A stretch of DNA of 6,130 nt from Streptosporangiaceae bacterium (GCA_030038715.1 JASHSO010000032.1:1-6130), one strand, 5' to 3'. Positions 1 to 5,412 are shown, numbered from the stretch's first letter. Numbers and translations are program-made. Notes: a model not told the origin generated them from the sequence alone.

Positions 1-75
1 CCTCGCCTGATACCGGTCACCTATAGCTCGCCGCCGCCTCCTTGTGCCGCTTGCCGCGACGAAACCCGCGACCAG

Positions 76-155
76 TTAACGCTGATCCGTCATTTCGACG
101 TTAATTCTGCGCTGCAGTTAAGTGAATTCACTCACCATTGACAATTCAGCGTTAA
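76..155. repeat. Perfect 10-bp inverted repeat upstream of fic gene
   Basis: TTAACGCTGA at 76-85 recurs as its exact reverse complement TCAGCGTTAA at 146-155. The right arm lies between the -35 and -10 boxes of the candidate fic promoter. Two related TTAA-containing elements, 101-110 and 112-121, face each other between the arms. The arms are 60 bases apart, which suits two separated operator half-sites or a DNA loop better than an RNA hairpin. The repeat is seen directly; the operator role is inferred. Confidence 0.6.
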
Positions 156-166
156 TTTTATAAACT
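138..166 (+). promoter_or_regulatory. Candidate sigma-70-like promoter of the fic gene
   Basis: The -35 box TTGACA (138-143) is a perfect consensus match. A 17-base spacer separates it from TAAACT (161-166), which fits the TANNNT -10 pattern. Transcription would start near 172-174, only a few bases before the ATG at 178, so the message would be nearly leaderless. The lack of a Shine-Dalgarno sequence before the ATG agrees with this. Confidence 0.65.
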
Positions 167-177
167 AAATAGAGATC

Positions 178-1086
178 ATGGTAGATGCCGTCACGAAACG
201 CCAGCTCAAGGAACTAAAGACCGAGTTTGAACGCCTGCGAATCGGCCGCCAGTCGCTCTTGGCGATGATTGACGAGGCCGAGTTACCGGAGCTGGTATAT
301 AACTCCAATGCCATCGAAAATTCGACTCTGACCCTGCCTGAGACCGAACGGATCCTCCTCGACCTGGAGGTCGCCCGCCACCTCAGCGTTCGGGAGGTCT
401 TCGAGGCCAAGAACCTCGGCCGCGTCACCGAGTACGTCCGGGGCAAGGGCTCAGTCGAGATCGACCAAGCGACGATCGCCCTGCTGCACCGCATGCTGAT
501 CGGCGGCATCGACGACGGGATCGCCGGGCGGCTCCGCCGCGCCCCCAACGAGCACGTCCGGATCGGCAGCTACCTCGCCCCGCCACCCGAGCGCGTTGAG
601 CGGCTGCTGGCGAACCTGCTGGTCGACTACGCCTCGGCCGACGACCAGTACGTCCTTGATCGGATTAGCCGCTTCCACCTTGAATTCGAGCGCATCCACC
701 CGTTTCTCGATGGCAACGGGCGCATCGGCCGGGTCCTTATCAACGTCCAGCTGGCCGCGCACGGCTATCCGGCCGTCATCATCCGCAACAAGGGCAAGCA
801 GGACCACTACTACCCCGCCTTCCGCGCCTACCAAGACGGCCGCTCGACCAAGCTCTTCGATCGGCTGCTGGCCTTATCCGTCATGGAGTCGCTCCACAAA
901 CGACTGGCCTACCTGCGCGGCGAGGAGATAGTCAGCCTCGCCGACTACGGCCGAGAAGCCGGGCACTCGGCGCCGCAGCTCCTCAACGCCGCCAGACGCC
1001 AGACCATCCCGGCCTTTCGCCAGAAGGGCGTCTGGAAGATCGGCCGGGCAGCCGACGCCGCAGAGTCGCTACCAGAGGTGGCCTAA
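178..1086 (+). CDS. Fic family protein (probable AMPylase), class II, with C-terminal HTH-like tail
   Basis: Fic proteins usually transfer AMP from ATP to a hydroxyl side chain of a target protein in the cytoplasm. The complete signature HPFLDGNGRIGR is at residues 174-185: catalytic His174, the acidic Asp178 and the GNGR nucleotide loop are all present. SNAIEN at residues 43-48 matches the inhibitory helix motif (S/T)xxxE(G/N), here N-terminal, which defines class II self-inhibited Fic proteins. Residues 115-150 resemble the segment carrying the target-binding flap. Residues about 250-290 look like a helix-turn-helix ending in VWKIG, as in many bacterial Fic proteins of about 300 residues. 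The ATG is the first start after an in-frame TAA at 166-168. The gene stands alone and meets a minus-strand gene tail to tail. AMPylation is inferred from the intact motif; the target is unknown, and a toxin, stress-signalling or chaperone-modifying role cannot be decided from sequence. Confidence 0.93.
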   Translation: MVDAVTKRQLKELKTEFERLRIGRQSLLAMIDEAELPELVYNSNAIENSTLTLPETERILLDLEVARHLSVREVFEAKNLGRVTEYVRGKGSVEIDQATIALLHRMLIGGIDDGIAGRLRRAPNEHVRIGSYLAPPPERVERLLANLLVDYASADDQYVLDRISRFHLEFERIHPFLDGNGRIGRVLINVQLAAHGYPAVIIRNKGKQDHYYPAFRAYQDGRSTKLFDRLLALSVMESLHKRLAYLRGEEIVSLADYGREAGHSAPQLLNAARRQTIPAFRQKGVWKIGRAADAAESLPEVA

Positions 1087-1137
1087 TCCAGTCTTCGGAG
1101 CCGGCAACCGTCGCTCAGCAATCCTCCCCTCCGGGCA

Positions 1138-1176
1138 GGCCCGCGCCGGCCGGGCCGTGCCGTTTCTGCGCGGCAC
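1138..1176. terminator. Two tandem hairpins between convergent genes, possible bidirectional terminator
   Basis: GGCCCG (1138-1143) pairs with CGGGCC (1151-1156) around a 7-base loop. Immediately after it, GTGCCG (1157-1162) pairs with CGGCAC (1171-1176) around an 8-base loop. They lie in the 99-base gap between the fic stop and the stop of the minus-strand SnoaL-like gene. There is no T-run on either side, so this would be a GC-hairpin terminator of the kind often proposed for actinomycetes. Confidence 0.4.
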
Positions 1177-1185
1177 CATCCGCGG

Positions 1186-1593
1186 CTACCCTGACCGGAT
1201 CGGGCCGCCGGATCGGGCCGCGGCGAGGGCCTCCTCGCGGTCAAGGTAGGCCTTCCAATGGACGATCAGACCGTCGCGCAGGGTGAAGACGTGGAAGACC
1301 TGGCCGACCGTCTCGAAGTCTTCGGGGACCCCGTTGAACCCTGGTCCGTGTAGCCCTACGACGACAGCGTCGCCGCGGGCGATCACTTCCACCGCGTCGA
1401 ACGTCAGTGCCCGGCTGGCGAAGAAGCCGCCCAGGACGCCCATCGCCTGGTCCCGGCCATCGCAGCGCTGACCGGGGTGCACGCCTTCCCAGACGACGTG
1501 CTCGTCGAGCAGCCCGGCCAGGTGCTCGACGTCTTGCGTGCGCAGAGTCTGAGCGAGGACCCCAAGGACGATCTCCATGTTGTTCTGGGCCAT
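1186..1593 (-). CDS. SnoaL-like / NTF2-fold protein
   Basis: This is a 135-residue protein of the SnoaL-like (NTF2-like cone) superfamily, small soluble proteins with a ligand pocket; members range from polyketide cyclases and isomerases to proteins of unknown function. The N-terminal helices (residues 5-30) lead into VVWEGVHPGQRCDGRDQ (33-49), then strands including IARGDAVVVGLHG (71-83) and the closing VFTLRDGLIVHWKAYLD (102-118), the usual order for SnoaL_2. The start at 1593 is chosen because GGAG lies six bases upstream. The frame stays open for 18 more codons to 1647, with no ribosome site there. It lies downstream of the DUF151-like gene on the same strand and in the same frame, about 110 bases away, so the two may be cotranscribed. 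No catalytic residues can be assigned with confidence, so no substrate is proposed. Confidence 0.8.
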   Translation of the reverse strand: MAQNNMEIVLGVLAQTLRTQDVEHLAGLLDEHVVWEGVHPGQRCDGRDQAMGVLGGFFASRALTFDAVEVIARGDAVVVGLHGPGFNGVPEDFETVGQVFHVFTLRDGLIVHWKAYLDREEALAAARSGGPIRSG

Positions 1594-1599
1594 GACAAT

Positions 1600-1603
1600 C
1601 TCC
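1600..1603 (-). promoter_or_regulatory. Ribosome binding site deciding the SnoaL-like start
   Basis: GGAG on the minus strand is followed after six bases by the ATG at 1593. This favours that start over the upstream TTG at 1647. Confidence 0.55.
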
Positions 1604-1701
1604 GCTGCTCCGGGGCGCACCGACAGCCGCGCCGCCGCTTCTGCCAACTGATCGAGACGTACCTGGTAGCTGCCCAGGTTACGGGCCCACAGCGCGGATG
1701 G

Positions 1702-2217
1702 TCACCGGGTCGGTGCCGAGGGCCCGGCGGGCCGCGCGGCTTCGGCGGAATGGCCCTCTTGCCGACCGACGCACTCAGCCAGTATCTCGGCCGAGGCCAG
1801 GACGGGCGCACCGGCCATGGCCGCCAGGTTCAGCGCGTCGCTGCAGCGCGCATCGACCAGGCCCCTGCCCTGCGGGCCTTCAACTTCGACGGTGGCGGCA
1901 TAGGCGCCCTCCAGGAGCCGATCCACGCGGACTTCGCGTAACCGGCCGTCGCGGCCGCGCACCAGCGGTGCGGTGAGCTGGTAGGTCATCGGACGGTCCC
2001 ATCCAGGCCTGGGAGGCTGGCGTCGCCGCTCCGAGCGCCTCCCGGCCCACAGTGCGATCGGCGTTGCCCGGCTCGACAGCGTCATGAACTTGCACTCGCA
2101 GCCGATCGGGAGCGTCACGTACCAGGACGTTGTTGGCTTCTGCGACCGGCCGGCGAACGCACGGCGCTGGACTACAAACAGGATGTCCCGTGCGACTGGG
2201 CCGCGCCTGGCGGCCAT
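1702..2217 (-). CDS. DUF151 / bifunctional nuclease-like domain protein, possibly frame-disrupted at the C-terminus
   Basis: The 171-residue reading carries the hallmark of the DUF151 (BFN) family, DARCSDALNLA at residues 122-132, where the family typically has DARPSDAxxLA. It is followed by a hydrophobic AGAPVLASAEIL segment (135-146). Upstream, RPMTYQL (75-81) matches the family's RPxTHDL element and LPIG (36-39) the LPIW/G strand, so the domain covers roughly residues 33-146. Family members have been described as nucleases or regulators; the activity here is unknown. The first 30 residues do not look like the family's usual start, and the ATG at 2217 lacks a clear ribosome site, so the N-terminus is uncertain. 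After about residue 160 the frame becomes Pro/Ser-rich and stops, while a neighbouring frame continues with a helix-like sequence (see findings). It may therefore be a decaying gene or carry sequence errors. It precedes the SnoaL-like gene on the same strand. Confidence 0.65.
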   Translation of the reverse strand: MAARRGPVARDILFVVQRRAFAGRSQKPTTSWYVTLPIGCECKFMTLSSRATPIALWAGRRSERRRQPPRPGWDRPMTYQLTAPLVRGRDGRLREVRVDRLLEGAYAATVEVEGPQGRGLVDARCSDALNLAAMAGAPVLASAEILAECVGRQEGHSAEAARPAGPSAPTR

Positions 2218-2565
2218 GTCGAACCGCTCTGGGCGGGTTGATCATTCATCGGCCGCCCCTAATTAGCGACTGCCGGAGCCAGACGGCAGGGTCGTCCGAG
2301 GCGCCATCGCTAGTTGAGGTCGGCGCGCTGCCTGACTTTTATCAGGTCAGTGTGCATCTGCCTTGAAAGTTGATCAGTGCGAGCGCGTCCCTGATTCGTT
2401 CGCGGCTCAGGCCCTCGGCCTGGAGTCTAGCGCGTCTAATTCAGAGATATCCGCTGTGCGACTCTTCGCCCTCGAAAACCGCCGGGGCGAACAGGAGGCT
2501 CGACCAGCCGCCACCCTCAGGCAGCCGCAAGCCGCCAGGATTCTTCTCGGAGCTACGAAACCTAC
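2218..2565. other. Gene-poor stretch between divergent genes
   Basis: No convincing gene is seen here. Short open frames exist on both strands but lack ribosome sites and family motifs. Two small hairpins can be drawn: CTGCCG (2270-2275) with CGGCAG (2284-2289), and CCTGA (2331-2335) with TCAGG (2342-2346). The promoter of the minus-strand DUF151-like gene should lie near the left end, but no good match was found. Confidence 0.5.
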
Positions 2566-2594
2566 TTCACAAATGTTCATATAAAGCGCATTAT
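2566..2594 (+). promoter_or_regulatory. Candidate promoter of the DUF397 gene
   Basis: TTCACA (2566-2571) matches the -35 consensus at five of six bases. After a 17-base spacer, CATTAT (2589-2594) is a fair -10 box. Transcription would start near 2601, giving a leader of about 24 bases that just holds the ribosome site. The stretch is clearly AT-richer than its surroundings. Confidence 0.5.
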
Positions 2595-2614
2595 CAAAAG
2601 GTGATTAGCTTCAG

Positions 2615-2620
2615 AGGAGG
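2615..2620 (+). promoter_or_regulatory. Strong Shine-Dalgarno, ambiguous between ATG 2625 and GTG 2628
   Basis: AGGAGG is a perfect anti-16S match. It leaves four bases to the ATG at 2625 and seven to the in-frame GTG at 2628. The GTG has the better spacing and the ATG the better codon. The proteins differ by one residue. Confidence 0.75.
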
Positions 2621-2624
2621 ATAT

Positions 2625-3152
2625 ATGGTGCGCTTACCGATTGCAATGCAGAGAAAGGCGACCCCGAGAAATCACAACGGCAGCTGTATCGAGGCGGGCC
2701 TCTGGCGCAAAAGCTCTAGCTGCGCCGGTGGCTCGTGTGTCGAAGTCGGCGCCTGGAAGGTCAGTTCACGGTGCGAGAGCGGAGCGTGCGTCGAGACGAG
2801 CAGCGACGGCTACGTCGTACACGTGCGCGATACCAAGGTCAGCACGGTCATCGGTGACGCGGCGCCGGTCCTGACCTTCAGCCTGAGGGATTGGGTGGCT
2901 CTCATCCGGAGCGAGAAGCGTTACGGCCACATCGCCGCCACGATGGCGGCCAAGGAGGCTCTCGCCACTACCCTTCCGAGCGGCGCCACCTTCCGGCAAG
3001 TCCCGCGTGGGAGCGGCAGTGAGTGGAGGATGAGCGACCAGCCGGGCATCGTCCTGTCGTTTACGCCGGCCGAAGTTGCGGCCTGGAGTGCCGGAGTCAG
3101 CAACGAGGAGTTCGATCTGTCGCCCGGCCTCCGCGAACTGGTGGCCGTCTAG
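2625..3152 (+). CDS. Enlarged DUF397 domain protein with internal repeats
   Basis: DUF397 proteins are small actinobacterial proteins, usually about 60-80 residues, often encoded beside XRE-type regulators of the WhiJ/BldB-related kind and thought to act as their partners in development or stress control. This one has 175 residues. Motif W(R/K)xSS..C..(G)xCVE occurs as LWRKSSSCAGGSCVEVG (26-42) and again as AWKVSSRCESGACVETS (43-59), with an extra GSCIEAG (19-25) before them. A full DUF397-like course follows: HVRDTK (66-71) and VLTFSLRDWVALI (82-94). The tail (142-165) repeats the family's ending with VLSFTPAEVAAWSAGV and EEFDL. No signal peptide or membrane segment is seen. It has its own promoter and ribosome site; a palindrome overlaps the stop codon. 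The nearest XRE gene is about 320 bases away on the other strand and lacks the long C-terminal domain of the usual partners, so a pairing is only possible. Domain identity is fairly sure; function is not. Confidence 0.85.
   Translation: MVRLPIAMQRKATPRNHNGSCIEAGLWRKSSSCAGGSCVEVGAWKVSSRCESGACVETSSDGYVVHVRDTKVSTVIGDAAPVLTFSLRDWVALIRSEKRYGHIAATMAAKEALATTLPSGATFRQVPRGSGSEWRMSDQPGIVLSFTPAEVAAWSAGVSNEEFDLSPGLRELVAV
2679..2801 (+). repeat. 51-base (17-codon) in-frame tandem repeat within the DUF397 gene
   Basis: Units begin at 2679, 2730 and 2781, exactly 51 bases apart. Each opens with Gly-(Ser/Ala)-Cys-(Ile/Val)-Glu. The first two run through Trp-(Arg/Lys)-x-Ser-Ser-x-Cys, and the third is partial. 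The DNA copies differ at many wobble positions, so the duplication is old or was kept for protein function. Confidence 0.75.
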
Positions 3153-3161
3153 GGCTAGACG
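3146..3161 (+). terminator. Palindromic hairpin over the DUF397 stop codon
   Basis: CGTCTAG (3146-3152) and CTAGACG (3155-3161) are exact reverse complements, giving a six-pair stem with a GGGC loop that includes the TAG stop. There is no T-run after it, so termination is plausible but unproven. Confidence 0.4.
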
Positions 3162-3199
3162 CTAATTCGCCAGGGCAGCGGAGTAGTCCCCAATCATCG

Positions 3200-3328
3200 A
3201 TGAGCACTCTGGAACAATCATCTGACCAGCAGCACCCTGACGAAGCACGACCCGTCCCCCGGATCTCGGACCGGGTAATGGCCCTGGTCGGGAACGCTCT
3301 GAGAGCCGCGACTCGTCGACTCCAGTGA
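3200..3328 (+). CDS. Possible 42-residue small protein, weak
   Basis: An ATG frame runs 42 codons to TGA. The first half is polar, rich in Gln, Asp and Glu. The second half, ISDRVMALVGNALRAATRRL (residues 22-41), could form a basic amphipathic helix. No ribosome site sits at a proper distance from the ATG, third-position GC is lower than in the neighbouring genes, and no family is recognised. It lies 47 bases after the DUF397 stop on the same strand. It may be a real microprotein or chance. Confidence 0.2.
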   Translation: MSTLEQSSDQQHPDEARPVPRISDRVMALVGNALRAATRRLQ

Positions 3329-3470
3329 GTTGGATCAGCGCCTGGCGAGCCGGTAGACGGCGTGGCCAACGCCGAGTTTGACGTCGAAGACTCACCAGGC
3401 GACGGCGTCGAGCACCTCGCAATCGGCGAACGACGCGCCGGTGCACCTCGGCAAAGTCCGACTGGCTCGG

Positions 3471-3731
3471 CTAGCTCCGCTGGCGCTCTTCGCTCATACT
3501 CAGCCCGCGGACAAGCTCGCCCGGATCAATCTGCAGGCCAGCGGCCAGCTTCAAGATGTTGTGGAGCGAGATGTTGCGCCTACCTCGCTCTACCTGGCCG
3601 ACGAAAGTCCAGTGGAGGCCGCTAGCGTCGGCTAGCTCCTCCTGGCTCTCCCCCAGCTCGTGACGGCGCGCCTTGACTCGTTGGCCAAAGACCTGCGCCG
3701 CCTCTGAGATCGGCTCCGCCACGAGCCACAA
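3471..3731 (-). CDS. XRE / Cro-C1-type HTH transcriptional regulator
   Basis: This is an 86-residue DNA-binding protein, almost entirely one HTH_3 domain (about residues 15-77). FGQRVKARRHELGESQEELA (15-34) is the typical helix 1-2 region. SGLHWTFVGQVERGRRNIS (37-55) is the recognition-helix region, and LHNILKLAAGLQIDPGEL (56-73) completes the five-helix fold. Size and layout match restriction-modification controller (C) proteins and small phage-type repressors, although no restriction genes are in the window. The frame opens directly after an in-frame TAG, so the start must be the TTG at 3731 or the GTG at 3722. Neither has a clear ribosome site, which hints at a leaderless message. It is divergent from the lipoprotein operon with a gap of about 165 bases, the usual place for shared operators. 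Regulation of itself and of that operon is inferred. Confidence 0.85.
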   Translation of the reverse strand: MWLVAEPISEAAQVFGQRVKARRHELGESQEELADASGLHWTFVGQVERGRRNISLHNILKLAAGLQIDPGELVRGLSMSEERQRS

Positions 3732-3776
3732 CTAGATATGTCTCAAGCAGGCAAATCCAGAGACGATCCGTCCCAT

Positions 3777-3797
3777 GACTATACGTCCTGCTACTCT
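3777..3797 (+). promoter_or_regulatory. Possible extended -10 promoter and C-box-like site in the divergent region
   Basis: TGCTACTCT (3789-3797) fits the extended -10 pattern TGNTANNNT and would drive the lipoprotein operon; no -35 box is visible. Directly upstream, GACTATACGTC (3777-3787) differs by one base from the GACTxxxAGTC arrangement of C-protein operators. Both are short matches. Confidence 0.25.
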
Positions 3798-3880
3798 GTC
3801 TGACCGGACCGGGAATTCGTACGGTGTCCCCTGCCCGTATCTGGCCCGTTGACTCCGCGTCGCCACTGCCGACATCCGGG

Positions 3881-3889
3881 AGGGAGAGG
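3881..3889 (+). promoter_or_regulatory. Ribosome binding site of the lipoprotein gene
   Basis: The purine run AGGGAGAGG ends six bases before the ATG at 3896. It favours that start over the GTG at 3824, which has no such site and would bury the signal peptide 24 residues inside. Confidence 0.6.
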
Positions 3890-3895
3890 CTTCCC

Positions 3896-4639
3896 ATGGA
3901 CCGACTCAGAGTGGTTATCGGGCTGACCGCCGTCCTGCTGGCGACGGGCTGCGGGGCCAGCCCTGGCAGCCCCAGCAGCGGCGATTTAGGCTCAGGCCCA
4001 GCCAATCCGACTGCCGCGCAGTCAGTCGGCACCGTCCCGAGCAGCCAGCTCAAGCTGGCCGGCACCTACACCGAGTCGGCCGCCTCGACCACCCTGGCTA
4101 TCAGCTGGCAGGTGGGGCCGATTCAGTACAGCCCGCCGCCGGCCGCGGTGCTCAGTGCCTGCGGCGCCACCGACCCGGTCACCGTCTCCGCCATGGCCTA
4201 CTCGCCCGGCGCGGTGACCATCGGCTACACCCAGGGCAGCCTCGTTGAGCAGGTCCTCATCCAAACGACCTTGCTGATCTCGGGCGACAACTGGCAGGGC
4301 GTGGTGGCCTTCGATATCGGCGGCAGCTGGACCTGCCAGCAGGACGACGACCCGATCTATCTCGACGTCTCGCCCCACTCCGAGGTCACCTATCCGGTCT
4401 GGATCATGTCCCAAGTCCTGACCAACGCCCAGCCAAGGGTCAGCCCGGCTGAAGCCGATTCGTGGCAGGTCACCGATGACGGCATCGGGCTGGTCGGCGA
4501 TCTCTATCCGACGGTCACCGCCAGCGGCCCCGGTGCCGCCCGCTGCGCCGGCACGGACCTCCTGATGCTCTACGCCCGTTCGCCCTCCACCATCACCGAC
4601 CCCCAGTCCGGCCAGCCCGACCGGTGCCGGCCGGTCTAG
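3896..4639 (+). CDS. Secreted lipoprotein of unknown function
   Basis: This 247-residue protein has a lipoprotein signal peptide: basic start MDRLR, hydrophobic core VVIGLTAVLLATG (6-18) and Cys19 as the lipidation site. The lipobox LATGC has Ala rather than Leu at -3, which is acceptable. It should be exported, lipidated and anchored on the outer face of the cell membrane. A Ser/Pro/Gly-rich linker (about 20-50) follows. The rest (52-247) is rich in Thr, Val and aromatic residues, suggesting beta structure, and has four cysteines (89, 147, 217, 244) that could form two disulfides outside the cell. No enzyme motif or known family is recognised. It has its own ribosome site and is followed after 37 bases by a membrane-protein gene that has its own, so the two form an operon. 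The XRE gene is divergent from it. Confidence 0.82.
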   Translation: MDRLRVVIGLTAVLLATGCGASPGSPSSGDLGSGPANPTAAQSVGTVPSSQLKLAGTYTESAASTTLAISWQVGPIQYSPPPAAVLSACGATDPVTVSAMAYSPGAVTIGYTQGSLVEQVLIQTTLLISGDNWQGVVAFDIGGSWTCQQDDDPIYLDVSPHSEVTYPVWIMSQVLTNAQPRVSPAEADSWQVTDDGIGLVGDLYPTVTASGPGAARCAGTDLLMLYARSPSTITDPQSGQPDRCRPV

Positions 4640-4660
4640 GGCACCCCCGCCAGAGATATG

Positions 4661-4668
4661 GAGAGAGG
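4661..4668 (+). promoter_or_regulatory. Ribosome binding site of the membrane-protein gene
   Basis: GAGAGAGG lies eight bases before the ATG at 4677 in the short gap after the lipoprotein stop. It supports independent initiation within a shared transcript. Confidence 0.6.
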
Positions 4669-4676
4669 TAGAAGCC

Positions 4677-5411
4677 ATGACCGGATTCAACGTCCTGACC
4701 ATCCGGGCCTTCGGACAGGACTACCCGCCTGGCCGCCTCTACCCTCAGCTCAGTGACGAGGGCGACCAAGCGGTAGCCACCGAGCTGGAGGACGGGCCGG
4801 ACATCCGCGGCTTCACCTCCGCCAGCCTGGCCGTCTACGAGCTGGGCGGGCGGATGCCCCGGCGACTGGCCAGCACCCCGCCCAACGACCTGATTGCCAA
4901 GCACCACTCGATCGTCCAGATCACCGACTGCCGAGTGACGATGGTCTGCGAGAAGTTCACCAAGGGCAGCACCTGGATCGGCGGCGGCCTCGGTGCGGCC
5001 GTCGCCGTCGGCGCCATGGCCGTCAGCGCCGCCAAGGCCCGGCGGCGCCGCGGAGGCAAAGTCATGATCGGCCATCTCCGCTACGAATGGCTCAGCCGCG
5101 TCGGGGCCAGCCTGCCTAACAGCTTCGGCATGAACGCCTATGTCATCCTCGAGTACCGCGACGGACCCACAGCCAAGGCGGTCCATATCAACTGCAACGG
5201 CATCGAGCCGGCAACAGTCGCCCAGGACATCACCCGGCGGGCAGCCGCCCACCGCCTGGCGCAGCCACCAGAGCTGAGCAGTGAAGAACGCGGCGTCCTG
5301 GAATCCCTGCGCCAGGCCGAGCCGCTGCGGCCGGCCGCCAAGGAACGGGCCTTCTATGAGCTGCCCGGAAGTGTCGTCATCCGGACGGCGGCCCGCCCGT
5401 CGCGCCGCTGA
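4677..5411 (+). CDS. Uncharacterised protein with one hydrophobic segment, possible PH-like core
   Basis: This is a 244-residue protein with no recognised family. Residues 99-119 form a Gly/Ala-rich hydrophobic stretch, WIGGGLGAAVAVGAMAVSA, followed by a basic cluster (Arg122-Arg125), as for a membrane segment or a re-entrant hydrophobic loop with the following part in the cytoplasm. No signal peptide is present. The stretch interrupts what reads like a bacterial PH-like beta fold: strands around IVQITDCRVTMVCEKF (79-94), then KVMIGHLRYEWLSRV (128-142), NAYVILEYRDG (153-163), AVHINCN (168-174), and a closing helix VAQDITRRAAAHRL (181-194). The PH reading is inference from pattern only. The last 50 residues are charged and probably flexible. 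It is the second gene of the lipoprotein operon and ends just before a hairpin terminator. The pair may form a membrane-surface module, but no function can be named. Confidence 0.8.
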   Translation: MTGFNVLTIRAFGQDYPPGRLYPQLSDEGDQAVATELEDGPDIRGFTSASLAVYELGGRMPRRLASTPPNDLIAKHHSIVQITDCRVTMVCEKFTKGSTWIGGGLGAAVAVGAMAVSAAKARRRRGGKVMIGHLRYEWLSRVGASLPNSFGMNAYVILEYRDGPTAKAVHINCNGIEPATVAQDITRRAAAHRLAQPPELSSEERGVLESLRQAEPLRPAAKERAFYELPGSVVIRTAARPSRR

Positions 5412-5412
5412 T

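Noticed and set aside
1..75. Left edge searched for the end of an upstream gene; an AGGAGG-like run occurs on the minus strand near 36-42
   Set aside because: No start codon lies at a usable distance and no frame shows coding character.
451..834. 127-residue minus-strand frame inside the fic gene
   Set aside because: Antisense shadow of high-GC coding sequence; the opposite strand carries an intact Fic motif.
1702..1704. In-frame TGA between the DUF151-like and SnoaL-like frames as a recoded codon
   Set aside because: Other genes in the window end normally at TGA, and the sequence around the stop fits frameshifts better than readthrough.
2340..2570. Minus-strand fragments reading SSLLFAPAVFEGEESHSGYL, then after a TGA, RLQAEGLSRERIRDALALI
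   Set aside because: Could be a decayed gene, but each piece is under 45 codons with no recognised family; too weak to list.
2363..2584. 73-residue plus-strand frame
   Set aside because: TTG start without a ribosome site, no recognisable motif, and it overlaps the promoter of the next gene.
2370..2624. In-frame upstream extension of the DUF397 gene
   Set aside because: The strong AGGAGG at 2615-2620 and the promoter at 2566-2594 place the start at 2625 or 2628; the extension has no motif.
4022..4702. 226-residue minus-strand frame opposite the lipoprotein
   Set aside because: Gly/Asp/Val-rich shadow; the plus strand has a clear lipoprotein signal.
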